Shown here one piece after another: positions 53,376 through 64,000 of a stretch of 64,000 bases of DNA. Within the stretch, counting starts at the first letter, position 1; every line of letters begins with the position of its first letter. This DNA is from Cercospora beticola (lineage: Eukaryota > Ascomycota > Dothideomycetes > Mycosphaerellales > Mycosphaerellaceae). The stretch is from assembly GCF_033473495.1 (NCBI RefSeq), contig NC_088939.1, positions 2,976,001-3,040,000 of the forward strand, in the 5' to 3' direction. The translations under genes were made by a program, and so were the position numbers. The notes beneath the pieces are model-generated. The model was not told the DNA's origin. It saw nothing but the letters and a program-made list of their open reading frames with translations, and ran no database searches.

Positions 53376-54274
53376 GTTTGACGTGCGGCGATCAAGCGAA
53401 AGTGAGCGGATAGCGAGATCTTGATGTTAACACTGCAAGAATGTATGTGCTGAACTGGGCGGTAGTGAGCTGTATGAGAGAACGGGAGAGATATGGTGAC
53501 GAGGTTGAGGTTGAGGATGGAATGCTTCCAGAGGGTATACTGCCAGGCTGCCATTGTCGCGGTGGCCGCAGTGGTTGTGGAAGGTGCGCGTCCGGGATGA
53601 AGTCGTGCCTGCTCTGTCTGTGTGGGAACCGTCCGAGGAAGTCGCATACCGCAAAGCCGACAAGCCGCCACAAGAGAAGCACGCAGCCTCACTGCAAGAG
53701 GTCAACCTCACAATCACTGCGCTTCGGTTGCTTTGCCCTGTGAGTCAATCAGGAGAACGAATGGGACAATATACAACGCGGACATGCAGGACCTGGGAGG
53801 ATGTGATCGACTGATTTGTCCATGTATCGAGCTCTCTCACACGTCAACAACCACATTCCACCAGACTTCGCTCGCTCCGCCCGCTGCCGGCCCCCATCTC
53901 AATGCTTGCCTACCTCCCACAAAATGCGACTACCGTGCCCCCGTCTTCCCGCAACATCGACGAAGGCTTTCATCACCGGCGTCTTGCCATCATTCGCGTC
54001 GATTGCTCCGCTGATTCCTGATCTTGGAAATCTGCTCGGCTTCTGGGTATAAGGTATATGCTGGGTCGTGAATGGTCGTAAAGGAAACTACTTTTGGAAA
54101 TGGTGTCGTTGGTCGTGAGATCGTTCGAACGCTTGATTGAGAGTAGAGGTGATTTCCTGGTTTGCTGAATCACTAAGAGACTGAGAATCGTGTTGGCCAG
54201 AAGAAAAGCTTTCGTGGGTGGTCGCGTTGACCGTTGGCCAGGTGGAACGCAACCAGTATTTTTGAAGTGAAGTC
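53376..54274. other. Intergenic, dmc1 promoter and gis2 3' flank
   Basis: 899 bp. The minus strand is open for 110 codons upstream of dmc1 (53360-53692), but its translation matches nothing. No further feature was recognised. Confidence 0.4.
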
Positions 54275-55133
54275 CTAAGCCACGACCTGGGTGGGCGCGA
54301 CAGGAGCAGCGATTGGCTCAGGCTGCACAGCAGCATCTGGAGCGACCTCGCCATTTACTGCAGTACCGTTGACTTGCTCAGCAGATGGACAGTCGCGGCT
54401 GATGTGGCCAGCCTCGCCGCAGCGGTAGCAAGTCTTGCCAGCGCTGTTCAATGGACCGCCATTTGGCGCAGTGCAGTCACGGGAAATGTGGCCAAGCTTG
54501 CCGCAAGCATAGCACTTCATGGCGTGGGCCTGGCAGTCACGAGCAAAGTGGTTTGGACCACCGCACTTGTAGCAAGTCGCAGCACGGTTGGCACCGGCAA
54601 AACCACCTCGGAAACCGCCACCATATCCGCCACGAGCTGGTCCACCAGCACCACGACCGGCAGGTGGAGCAGCGGGAGCAGCGTTGGGAGTCGGGCAGTT
54701 ACGCTGTTGATGTTAGTAAACATAGCGGCGGACATGGGGAGAGCTACGTACTGCGAGATGGCCAGCCTGACCGCACGAGTAGCAGTTGCCGGCACCACGA
54801 GCGCCTCCGCTCAACCGCAGAGTTGGGCAGTCGGCTTGGACGTGGCCGAGTCCTTGACAGTGGTAGCACTGCTTCGCTGGATCCATTGTGAGTATGTGCA
54901 TTCGCGTGATTGTTATGTGGAAACTTACTCTCAGTTGTCCTTGGGTGCGGGCAGTTGTTGCTCTCATGGCCTATCGCAGGCGGTCAACATGAATGCTGAC
55001 ACCCGTTCTTCAACATGTTATCCTTACCTGGCTGCTTGCAGTTGTAGCACAGGCGCTCACTGCTGGAGCAAACCTCGGCATAGTGTCCAACGTTGCCGCA
55101 CTTGTAGCATGCTCGGCGCGAAAGAGACGACAT
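54275..55133 (-). CDS. gis2: CCHC zinc-knuckle nucleic-acid-binding protein (Gis2/CNBP family)
   Basis: Four exons: complement(55028..55133, 54929..54970, 54752..54876, 54275..54703), introns 57, 52 and 48 nt, giving 233 aa. The product contains exactly seven CCHC knuckles of the form C-x2-C-x4-H-x4-C: CYKCGNVGHYAEVC, CYNCKQPGHESNNC, CYHCQGLGHVQADC, CYSCGQAGHLARNC, CYKCGGPNHFARDC, CYACGKLGHISRDC and CYRCGEAGHISRDC. An RGG-type spacer (GRGAGGPARGGYGGGFRGGF) lies between knuckles 4 and 5. Three of the introns interrupt or adjoin knuckles, so each splice could be checked by the spacing it restores. Seven knuckles and an RGG spacer are the layout of yeast Gis2 and animal CNBP, which bind G-rich mRNA and act in translation and stress granules. 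A 40-residue Ala/Pro/Val tail ends the protein. Confidence 0.95.
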
Positions 55134-56065
55134 CCTCACTGCCAATTTTCAACTATGACAATGTACGAGTCAGACTCTATGTTCTTCTGCGGAGGTTTTG
55201 TCGTGAGCGCGCGTGCAGAAAGCTTCTCGGTGGTACAGTGGCTGCTTCGAAAACTTTTCACGGGAAGGGAAAAGGCTGGATCGCGGTTCGATTGCGCTGC
55301 GCTCGTGCTGATCCGTCGACGGGAACGTACCTCGTGATACCAAGATCCTGCTGCCTCACCTGTTAGCATGTGCTGTTGAACTCATTGCGACAATGCGCGC
55401 GCTCGGCTGCGCGCTGGTTGTTTCGAGGGGAGCGTCGCGACTATCCGGGTCGCAGTGTTTGCACGATAAGCCGATCCACGGCCTTTCGGTCCCACCGAGC
55501 GTGGGTTTCGCACACACACCTGACTCGAAATCGCTGCTGCTGCTGCTTCCACTATCCTCCTCTCCACACACCACGAAAGGTAGGTCGAAGAAAGCAAATG
55601 AAACGACGTGTTGTGAAAGGTGTCGAGGGAAATGGCGTTGGGGACCAAAGCCGCAAAACAGTTTGCCTTCCACCTCCACCCCACCTGAAGTGAGCAGGCA
55701 TTTGTTGCCGAACCCAATTCCTCGATCCTTCACTGGTTGATTAGTTAGCTTGCTTTCCTCTCCAGGGTCTGAAAGCTAGTCGGCGCACCTAGCTGAATGC
55801 GACGTTGTGGTACCTGAGCACGAGCCACTTGTGAGAGTGTGTTTACCGAAGGTTGCAATCGAGGTCATCAGCGTGGGGAGAAATCTAGGATGGCATGTCA
55901 TCCAGAAGTCAGAAGGCATGGTCGACAAGCAAGGCTTCAAGCTGTTCGGCGAACAGAGTCGCGTTTCATCATACATTCGTAAATCTATTTCACATCTGTC
56001 GTGCATCTTTTCAAAACCGCGTTTCTTGAAGCTAGCGATATCTGCTGCAGTAGTTCTGTCGACAT
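55134..56065. other. Intergenic, gis2 promoter and uap1 3' flank
   Basis: 932 bp. It contains a short (CTG)n-like run at about 55533-55547 in the likely gis2 promoter/leader region, near a CT-rich stretch. Open frames at 55356-55740 on both strands are compositional. No gene was recognised. Confidence 0.4.
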
Positions 56066-57676
56066 CTACGCCTCTTTCTCGATGACGGCCGGCGCCTTGA
56101 TCTCTCTACCCTTGAGGTACTCCAGTCCCTCGCCAGAATAGCTGATGAGAGGCGACACCTCCACGCCCTCGTCCTGCTTCTCACTAACAACGACCGCGCC
56201 AGCTTCCTCCAAGAAGCGCTTGCCTTGTAGGAGAATATCCTTGCGGGAGGTCTCTGGATCATCCTCGCCAGTACCCTTCGCGTTCTTGAGGGGAGAGAAC
56301 TCGTCCTCGCGCTTTACTTCCATGCTGGCGAACTTGTCCATTTCCAGGAATGGGAAGCAATCGAACACAAACTGCTCCATCTTGATACCATTCGGCTTCT
56401 CGGGCTTGACTGGATTGCCCTTCTCGTCGACAGTTGGGATCTTCTTCTTTGCAATGTGATGAGGTAGTTTGTGAGCCCATTGCGGTATCGAATCGAGGAA
56501 CTCGAAGCTGTAGTAGTGGTTGACGATATTTGCGGCACGGAACTTGAGCAGATTGTTGTCCTTCGGGTCTTTGGCCTCGGCGGTCTCTGCATCAATCTGG
56601 TGTTTGTCAGCTCATGAGCTCATCCAAACGATGATTTGCAACACATCGGGGGGCTAAGTTCTTACCTCAGAATACTCCACGACATCTGGCTTGCCGTTCT
56701 TTTGCAAGATCAGGCCGACGCTCTCCTTGGCGTTGCGCTTTCTCACAACCTTGGTCGCGATGGAAACATTCTTCTCAGCGCTGAAGCCAATGAAAGTCGG
56801 ATCAGCAACGCGAACCAGGCAGTTGTCGACGCAGTAAGCGTGAATGTGCTTGACGCCACGCTTTTCCATATCATGAACGATTCCAGCGTTGATCAAGCCA
56901 TTGTACAGTCCTCCATTCCCATCTGGCGCTACAGCAATCTTGCTCTTGCTCTCCAACAGAATCTGTCCCTCCATAGTAATGCACGGCAGGATACCTTGCT
57001 CGAAGAAGAGCACGTTGTTGCGATTGAGCCCAAAGTACTTCTTCTCCTCGAAAAACTCCTGTGTCGGCTTCCTCGTTGGGCCAGAGGTCATGATGTACCA
57101 CGGGATCGTCACTTCTTCCTTGTTGTGAATTTTACTAGCCAAATGCTGGAGCTTCCAAATACGCTCCGCTTGTAGTTGGAAGAGAGACTTATGACTTGGA
57201 AGCTCAATGTCATAGCAGCCCTTTGGTGCTGAGCTGCCCAAACGTGTGCCTTGCCCGCCAGCCATGAGCACTACACCGACCTTTCCCTCTGAGATGAGCT
57301 TCAGGCCCGAGTCATACCACTTTTTCAGGTCATTCTCGTCACTGTCGATCGTAGATGTAGTGGCAGACTCTGGCAGAGGTTCCAGCTCAGGCTTCTTGTC
57401 TTCCCCTTCCGTCTTTGCTGGGTGCAGCGTCTTCTTGGTGATGTTGTTGATGTTTTCTGGATCGATGCTCTTTGCTTGCTGGTATAGTTCGCCTTGCTCT
57501 TGCGTGTTCAGCTCCTCCCAGAAAGAGAAGACTTGCCCCTGACCGGCCTTCTCGTACTTTTCCTTCAACTCTTTAAACTCCTGCTCGGTAGGTGGCTGAG
57601 AGGCGGGCTGTTGCTGGCCACCGCCAATATGAAGGGAAGAGGCCAGCTTGTTGACGGTATCCTTGATGGCATCCAT
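56066..57676 (-). CDS. uap1: UDP-N-acetylglucosamine pyrophosphorylase
   Basis: Exons are complement(56666..57676, 56066..56596), with a 69-nt intron (56597-56665, GTAAGA donor). The protein is 513 aa, a typical length. The nucleotide-binding signature [19 protein letters not shown] is at about residues 136-154. Then come [17 protein letters not shown], the substrate loop [37 protein letters not shown] and, in exon 2, [13 protein letters not shown]. The enzyme joins GlcNAc-1-phosphate and UTP to UDP-GlcNAc in the cytosol, the last step before chitin, N-glycan and GPI-anchor synthesis, and is essential in fungi. The equivalent in yeast is Qri1/Uap1. Confidence 0.96.
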
Positions 57677-58538
57677 GTGTAGAGATTCCGAATGTGTGTT
57701 TGGGAGTTGAAAGGAGAAGCTGAAGGGCCAGGGAAAAAGAGTGTCTTTGTTTAGAACGAGAATACGAAAGTTGCGTACTCAGCGCGTTGCATCTCAGCTG
57801 TCGTGTTTCAGGCTGCCCCTCCAAACCGGAATGACGCTGCTTCTGTTCCAGACACCTTCGCCCATCACGGTACCTTTGCCCATCGAGCCCTCCATTGCAA
57901 CCATTGCTCCACAGAGCTCCCTCACCTTTGCCGCGTGGTCGACGCTGGATCGCAAGTTCGTTGACAGAGAGCAACCGCGCAGCCGCCATGAAGAGGCACT
58001 CGCTCCCCCATCAATCAAGATAACTCGCCGCGCCACCACTTGTTCGACCACAGCGCTCGGTCGTGTCACCCAGCTGAGTCCAATGATCTAGACGGAAATT
58101 TCAAAAGCAAAGATATATTGGAAGACATGGAGAGATGATGTCGCGAAGCAAGGGCGACAACAGCCATGGGTGAAGCTCAAACTTCTATTGAACACCGTTC
58201 TGAGCGACAATCATGCCGCGATTGCAATCCTGGTCGAGCGCCTCGTGAAGGTATGATGGAAAAAACAGTGACACCGTGTTCTACATCGCCAATTGCGCAA
58301 AGAGACTTGGGACACAGTTACAGCACATGGTTTCGGTCCACGCCGTGTCTTTGTCACCACCGAGGAGGATATTTCGCTTGAGACTCTCAAGAAATCTGCT
58401 ATAGACGCCCAGAAGACCCAATTGCCATTCCGTGACACATTGGACGTTGCCGACAATAGCGACACGGCAAGTATTCGACGATAAAAACCCTCTGCCTTTC
58501 CCTTCCCTATCTAGCAGCACCATCTCATTACATTCATT
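57677..58538. promoter_or_regulatory. Divergent promoter region of uap1 and the S10 peptidase gene
   Basis: 862 bp between two divergent starts, so both promoters lie here. A pyrimidine-rich stretch directly before the peptidase ATG (ctgcctttcccttccctatc, near 58490-58510) is a plausible leader. No other gene was recognised. Confidence 0.45.
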
Positions 58539-60450
58539 ATGGGCCTCGCATCACTCTGTACATTCATTAGCGCTCTTGCTTCCTGTGTATTTGCCGCATA
58601 TCCTTCTCAACCAGAAGGCATTACTACGACACAGATCGAAGGCAAGCCTGGAGTGTCGATTTCATTCAAGAAGGTATGCTCATTGATCGCGCCCTCAAGA
58701 TGGGCACTGACACAGCCAGACGACCATATGTGAAACTCGATCCAAGGCCTACGCGGGCTATGTACATCTTCCAAGCACGCTACTCAACGACGACGAAGGC
58801 GAGGCCACGGCGTACAACGCATCGATATTCTTCTGGTACTTCGAAGCACGCAACGATCCGAGCCATGCGCAGACTGCGATATATCTTGCCGGTGGGCCAG
58901 GTATCTCTTCAATGACGGCCGCGACACAATCTGGAGGCCCATGTATTGTACTACCGGACGCGAACAGTACAGAGAGCAACCCATGGGCGTGGAACGAGTT
59001 CGTCAATATGCTTTACATTGACCAGCCAGTCGGCACAGGCTTTTCATACGACTCTTTGATCAATGGCACGAGGAACTTGCTCTTCACTGGAGCTGAAGAT
59101 GGCGATACTTTTGATATCACACCTACAGAGACTGGCAATGGGACACAAGGCATCGAAGATCCCACAAATCTTCTCGGAACCTTTTCAAGCCAATCCACTC
59201 TACGAACCGTGAACACTACAGCAAATGCTGCGCGAACGCTTTGGGAATTTGGTCAGGCGTGGTTCTCCTCATTCCCTGGCTACAAGACTGCAGACAAACG
59301 GATCTCCATCTTGGGCAATTCCTACGCCGGCTACTATGTTCCTTACAGTGCAGCCTATTTTCAAGAGCAGAATGTCAAGATACAAGCAGGTGAACTGCAA
59401 GCTCAAGTCTTGCCAATCAACACCATAGGCTGGACAAATGGGTGTACCGACATGCTTTATCAGGCTGAGTGGTATCCTGACATGGCATACAACAACACAT
59501 ACGACCTACAGGTACTTCCGGATGAAGCTTATGCGGCAGCAAAGGACGCCTGGAACACTGAAGGCGGCTGCCGAGACCAAATTCTCGCGTGTCGCGAAGC
59601 TGGGAACACCTTCGACTCTGCAATGTATGGCAACAACGATGCTGTCAATCAAATTTGTAAAGCAGCGAGCTACTACTGCGCCGTGAACATCATCCTCGGT
59701 CCATTCGCCGCGTATACCAACCGCTCAGCATTCGATCTCTCCCATTTCGATCCCGATCCTTCGCCTCCGTATTACTCCGCCGGCTTCTTCAATCAAGGCT
59801 GGGTGCAAAAGGATCTAGGAGTACCACTGAATTTCACTCGAAGATCGTTCGCCGTTTCGAGCGCATTCCTTCCTACTGCCGATGCTTTCCGGGTCGAAGG
59901 GCTCAAGAATATTGAATATCTCCTCTCTCAAGGCGTCAAAGTATCCATGGTCTATGGTGATCGTGATTACCGCTGCCCGTGGGATGGTGGTGAGAAGTTG
60001 TCTCTTGCTGCGAACTGGTCTAGCTCCACTGCGTTTCGATCGGCAGGCTATGCCGACATCAAGATCGGTGACTGCGGCCAAGCTGGCGGCGTGGTCCGAC
60101 AACATGGAGGCCTCTCTTTCAGTCGGGTCTTCCAAGCGGGCCACGATGTCGCATTTTCGCAGCCAAGGACTGCATTCGAGATTTTCAAGAGAAGTATACT
60201 TGGATTCGATGTAGCGAGGGGAAAGCGGCAAACGGACGATCAATACTCTACCACAGGTCCGAGAGACTCCTGGCATATCAGAGAGACTTTACCAGAACCG
60301 CCGGCGTTTGAGTGCAATATTTACGCCGTGCCGGAGAGCTGCACGGCTGAGCAGTATCTTGCTCTTCAGGACGGAAGTGCTGTGGTCGAGTATGGTATCG
60401 TCATCCGACCCAAGGCTGTGATGGCTGAGAGTCGTAATGATTTATCCTGA
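58539..60450 (+). CDS. Secreted S10-family serine carboxypeptidase-like protein with altered substrate site
   Basis: Exons are 58539..58673 and 58720..60450, with a 46-nt intron. The protein is 621 aa. The signal peptide MGLASLCTFISALASCVFAA is clear. The alpha/beta-hydrolase triad is intact: Ser246 in GNSYAGYY, Asp461 in YGDRDYRC and His520 in FQAGHDVAFSQP; Cys464 matches yeast CPY Cys341. The residues that grip the substrate's C-terminal carboxylate in CPY are changed, however: WLNGGPG becomes YLAGGPG (Trp to Tyr100, Asn to Ala102), and the Glu before the nucleophile in GESYAG is Asn245. Several N-glycosylation sites occur (NGT, NTT, NFT, NWS). The family is common in ascomycetes, but its substrates are largely unknown. 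A true carboxypeptidase activity should not be assumed. Confidence 0.88.
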
Positions 60451-60896
60451 TTGAAGTGACTTGAGGTGCTCTATAGCTGAAGATATCAAGATTCGGAATG
60501 GCATCTCATCCTGCCCAATTCTATCCGCTCTCACTTACAGCTTGAGGTCTTTAGATAAGCGGAATCATCCATGAACGCCAACTCTTATTGGGGGGTTCAA
60601 TAGCACATATCTATCTTCTTCCTCATTCCTCTCATACCCTCCACGCCTCATGTTTGTGTATGGGCTGAACGTTTCTGCCAGATGCGTTTGGCGGATCATC
60701 ATAGCAAAAGCCTGGGCATGTCCCGGAAATAAGAGAGCGATTGCCTGCAGTGTGATTGGCGGATGCTCCCGTCCGATTCGAGCTCTCATTGCTGATGTCA
60801 ACCATGCGTTTCTTTGCCATTGAACATATCACATTCTGTCCACCAGCACTCTCTCTTCTCTCCTCAGGACCAACATTGTGAAACACCCCTCACACA
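60451..60896. other. Intergenic, 3' flank and sdhaf2 promoter
   Basis: 446 bp between two plus-strand genes. A CT-rich stretch (cactctctcttctctcctc, near 60846-60864) just before the next ATG is a likely leader. No gene was recognised. Confidence 0.4.
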
Positions 60897-61918
60897 ATGT
60901 CTTCCGCACGATCTATCATGCGCGCCAGCTGCCTGGCAGTGCGCTCGACCGCGCGACCATTCTCCACCACGACGGCAAGATTCGCAGTCCCTCTCAATGA
61001 ACGCGGCAACGACACAGCAGACGAATACCGCCGAATCATGAAATCGAAGCCGCTCAACCCTCACATGACCAACACCAACTCAACAATCGCCAACGAGATG
61101 CCCAACGTGGGCGAAGACGCCGCTCCACCGGAGCTCATCACCAGCGTAGACGCCAACTTCGTACCAAAGGACTCCAAGCCCGAGAACACAGAGCGCATGA
61201 CAGGCGGCACCCAAAAGCCTGCGCCAGAATCCGGCCCCAACGCAGGCCTCGATGTAGGTGAAATCGAAGGCGGCACGTTCAAAGTGGAACCTCTTCGTCG
61301 CACCGGTGAAGACGTCAACACAATGCGCGCTCGTCTCGTCTGTAAGCCAGCACTCACGTAAAAGAGTCACCATTGCTGACCGCTGATGGTGAACGTGTCA
61401 CAGATCAAAGCCGGAAAAGAGGGACATTAGAGTCCGATCTCCTTCTTTCCACCTTCGCCGATGCCAACCTCGGAACGATGACGATGAAGCAATTGCAGCA
61501 ATACGATCTTTTCCTCGATGAGAATGATTGGGATATTTATTACTGGACTACGCAAGAGCCGACACCGACTTCTATGGCGTATGCAGAGGGTGCGGGGCCG
61601 GATATGGCTGCGCCGGAGATGCAGGGCAAAGATGTTGTGGATGTTGGTGCTACGACGACTAAGTCTGCTTCTTCCGATGGCACAAGAGTTCGGGAGCCTG
61701 GTACTGGGGAGTGGGCGGCGACAATTGGTACTTTCAAGGCGGCTTATCGACCTGTACCGGCGAGGTGGAAGAATAGCGAGATCTTGTCTATGTTGCGGAA
61801 GCATGTTAAGGATCGTAGTGCAGGAGGTGTGCAGGATCATGGACAGGTGGATGTTTCTAGTCAACGTAAAGGCGGTGGCTTGGGATTCATGCCTGAGCTG
61901 AAGAACTTTGATCAGTGA
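60897..61918 (+). CDS. sdhaf2: Succinate dehydrogenase assembly factor 2 (Sdhaf2/Sdh5), mitochondrial
   Basis: Exons are 60897..61341 and 61404..61918, with a 62-nt intron (phase 1). The protein is 319 aa. The N-terminus [20 protein letters not shown] ... FSTTTARFA is a mitochondrial presequence. The splice creates [20 protein letters not shown], the diagnostic family motif, followed by [20 protein letters not shown] and [13 protein letters not shown]. In yeast Sdh5 and human SDHAF2 this domain binds Sdh1 and promotes covalent attachment of FAD, so it is needed for complex II. The domain itself is about 90 residues. Here it is preceded by a Thr/Pro-rich stretch and followed by a 130-residue Ala/Gly-rich extension, making it about twice the length of the yeast protein, as in several related moulds. 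Confidence 0.9.
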
Positions 61919-62195
61919 GGTGGTGATGGACTAGGTGTGTAATACATAGAAGCAATACAATACCATGTACATATCACTTGCTTTGTGCCTGATCGCCAGA
62001 CGGGAAGTTGTGGTCTAAGTCTGCCCATGGTTTTGCACATTCAAGCAGAACGTCACTCGAAACTGGTGACTGCAAGCCTCACGAAGCATGGGGAAATCTG
62101 CTTGCTACGACCGCCACGAAGCTTAATGCATACCGCCTCAAGTGCTGCATGGGGAATATCTCAATTGAAGAGAACTGTCGAAAGAGAGTTGAAAC

Positions 62196-64000
62196 TTACC
62201 CCTTATCCTTGTCTCCCGCCTTCCTTCTCGAACGCTTGACCGGCGCATAAACCTCATTGAAGTTCATCGCAATCGCCAGAAACCTCATATCGCTGTCCGG
62301 CTGATACGCCAAATCTCCCAACAGCACATTGACCTTCGCCTTGAAATCTCCTTCCAAACCCTTCAACCGCTGCCGAATCGAATCCAACATATTCCGTTCG
62401 CCATCGATGCCGCCTTGAAGAGGTAACAAAGGAGGTATCGGAGAGTCCGTCTCTCGTTCTCGCAAACGCTCCCTTGTCGTTTTGCTTGCGGTCGGGAAGA
62501 GTGGCGAAGGTTCTGACCCTTCGTCCGCTTCTGTGATGCCCCAGCGACCAGCGCGACTACGTGTCTCGATTTTTGCGGCCATGTCTTGTCGACGGGTGAA
62601 TTCTGCTACGCTATAGCTGTAGAGACTATCGAGAGCGTCGCGATAGGCCAGCATTAACTTGAACAACTCGTGGAGCTGTGTGGTGAAGTCTAGGCCGACC
62701 ATGCCAGAAGCGCCGAGAAGTCCTTTTCTCGTGATGTTGCGAAGATACTCTGTATGAGCATTGATGAGCGTGTCGAGTGTAGCATCAGGCTTCGTCATGT
62801 TCCGTTGTAAGTCAGCCCAGCCTTTCTCGATGACTTCGAAGAGGACGTAGTATTGAAGCTGGTCCACGAAGTGGATCATCTCCGCGAGTCGACCTCTCGC
62901 CGATTTCCAGTCTGAAGCAAGCTTGTCTCCCACTGAGGCTAGCACGCCACGGGCACCAGTCTGGAGCCTTCTCCATGTCGTGGAAAGCGCGAACTCCACA
63001 CGTTTCACTCTCCATAAGAAATTGAAGACTTTGAGATACTGGCGGCCTGCCCAGGGAGTGACGATGACGTCCAAAGGCGAATCCACTCGATACTCTAATG
63101 TAAAGACATCCCAACCGATCTCGCCATGACTGAGCTCCAACATACGAGCATCAAGGCGGCGTAGGACGTCTGCGTTATCGTGCTGAGCGTTGGAATTACG
63201 AATAGCATGCTCCAGCTGAGCTGTGAGTGTATGGCGATACTGGCTGTTAGCCGGTCGATCGAGATTTTGCGATAGAGATTCCATGAGCAGAGCGATAAAA
63301 TCGCCCTGGCCCAGTAACAGATATTTCTTCATAGCTTTCAGGTGCGTCGATAAAGCAAATTTCGTCTCCAGCAAGTCCATGAGTCGGGCCATAACAGCTT
63401 TGTATGCTTCGTCAATGCTAGCGAATAAGTCCGCCGTGTCGCCATACTTCAACTCTTTTGAAGCTGACTTGCTGTATGATTCCACCCAAGCACTGTCGCC
63501 ACAAGCGTAGCGAATGAAGTTCAGACTCTTTCCGATAAGGTAGACGCGGTTCGCAAAGTCCGAACTCATGATGGTAGGGATCATGGCCTCCTGCAGGCTG
63601 TACTTTTGCTCCCAGACACTGGTCGCACCACCCTCTTCATCCGGATTTTCTACCACGAAGAACTCCCTGTAAGGATCCTCGAGCTCGCCATCGTAGATCC
63701 ACGCTCTGAGCATGTGGTAGAAAGGTCTGGTAACTTGTGTGAGCAGCTTCTCTGCAAAATTGTGCACAAATGGATCGCCATGTTGTGATGAAAACCCGTG
63801 TATCAAACTGATCAGCTCGCCACCTTTCTTGCCTTTGGCTGACTCCACGATCATGCTCATAAGCCGCAGGCCTAGCGTGGCCTCTCTGGTCCAGACCACG
63901 CATCGTTTGAGAGTGACTCCTGCTTTCCCAAAGCCTCCGTCAGGTTTCTGCTCATCGAGCTCAGCCAGCGCCCGTCGGATTTGACCCTCAAGGGTAGCGA
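62196..64000 (-). CDS. spc98: Gamma-tubulin complex component 3 (Spc98/GCP3), partial
   Basis: The minus-strand gene runs off the right end of the window. The frame is open from 64000 (EGQIRRALAELDEQKPDGGF ... TLKRCVVWTREATLGLRLM) to the stop at 62196, so about 600 C-terminal residues are present. GELISLIHGFSSQHGDPFVH and MLRAWIYDGELEDPYREFFV are GRIP1-motif sequences shared by GCP2/GCP3. IGWDVFTLEYRVDSPLDVIV and YLKVFNFLWRVKRVEFAL are the GRIP2 region that contacts gamma-tubulin. Similarity in these blocks is closest to Spc98/GCP3 (Alp6) as I recall it. With GCP2 and gamma-tubulin it forms the small complex that nucleates microtubules at spindle pole bodies. The C-terminus is basic (RSRRKAGDKDKG). 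No introns are seen in this part. Confidence 0.9.
   Translation of the reverse strand, partial: ATLEGQIRRALAELDEQKPDGGFGKAGVTLKRCVVWTREATLGLRLMSMIVESAKGKKGGELISLIHGFSSQHGDPFVHNFAEKLLTQVTRPFYHMLRAWIYDGELEDPYREFFVVENPDEEGGATSVWEQKYSLQEAMIPTIMSSDFANRVYLIGKSLNFIRYACGDSAWVESYSKSASKELKYGDTADLFASIDEAYKAVMARLMDLLETKFALSTHLKAMKKYLLLGQGDFIALLMESLSQNLDRPANSQYRHTLTAQLEHAIRNSNAQHDNADVLRRLDARMLELSHGEIGWDVFTLEYRVDSPLDVIVTPWAGRQYLKVFNFLWRVKRVEFALSTTWRRLQTGARGVLASVGDKLASDWKSARGRLAEMIHFVDQLQYYVLFEVIEKGWADLQRNMTKPDATLDTLINAHTEYLRNITRKGLLGASGMVGLDFTTQLHELFKLMLAYRDALDSLYSYSVAEFTRRQDMAAKIETRSRAGRWGITEADEGSEPSPLFPTASKTTRERLRERETDSPIPPLLPLQGGIDGERNMLDSIRQRLKGLEGDFKAKVNVLLGDLAYQPDSDMRFLAIAMNFNEVYAPVKRSRRKAGDKDKG

Noticed and set aside
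1..64000. Transposons, RIP-mutated repeats, secondary-metabolite clusters, CRISPR arrays
   Set aside because: No reverse transcriptase, transposase, PKS/NRPS core or long terminal repeats were seen among the frames, no AT-rich repeat islands, and no regularly spaced repeats. The organism is eukaryotic.

Overview
The window is nuclear DNA of a filamentous ascomycete (Pezizomycotina), most likely a Dothideomycete of the Mycosphaerella/Capnodiales type. Most introns are 46-100 nt with GTRNGT donors and CTRAC-like branch sites. Genes are dense on both strands. The gene set is fungal: Zn2Cys6 regulator, two rhodopsin-domain membrane proteins, Spc98, conventional kinesin, Ost5, Gis2, secreted tyrosinase and GH16. 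The species call is an inference from protein similarity, because no rDNA or mating locus is present. I recognise 26 protein-coding genes, two of them cut by the window ends, and no convincing tRNA, rRNA, transposon or CRISPR.

Layout. 1-7.6 kb: end of a beta-lactamase-fold esterase, a prostaglandin-reductase-like MDR enzyme, a Det1-type histidine phosphatase, a PRKRIP1-like spliceosomal protein, the Rad1 checkpoint clamp subunit and Ost5. 7.8-18 kb: tRNA m5C methyltransferase (Ncl1/Trm4), a rhodopsin-domain membrane protein with a repeated acidic GGLL motif in its tail, and a large Zn2Cys6 transcription factor. 19.6-28.5 kb: MFS transporter, a gene-free 3 kb stretch, a catalytically dead E2-like (UEV/FTS-type) protein, and a large hypothetical protein. 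30.7-40.2 kb (all minus strand): mitochondrial seryl-tRNA synthetase, kinesin-1 heavy chain, mitochondrial acetoacetyl-CoA thiolase, and an unusual protein ending in an MJ1316 RNA-end-recognition domain. 41-51 kb: GH16-like secreted protein, a two-cNMP-domain/F-box/LRR protein, secreted tyrosinase, and a second rhodopsin-domain protein. 52-64 kb: Dmc1, Gis2, UDP-GlcNAc pyrophosphorylase, an atypical S10 peptidase, SDH assembly factor 2, and Spc98/GCP3.

There is no operon-like or secondary-metabolite logic. This is mostly conserved housekeeping sequence, with genes serving DNA repair and meiosis (Rad1, Dmc1), translation and tRNA biology (Ncl1, SerRS, Gis2), cytoskeleton and transport (kinesin, Spc98, possible FTS adaptor), mitochondria (SerRS, thiolase, Sdhaf2) and cell-surface or secreted functions. 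Exon boundaries were worked out by eye from splice signals, reading-frame continuity and family alignment from memory. None is transcript-supported. The most interesting items are the cNMP/F-box/LRR fusion, the S10 peptidase lacking the carboxylate-recognition residues, the MJ1316 protein with an unassigned 600-residue body, and a serine at the first P-loop glycine of Dmc1.
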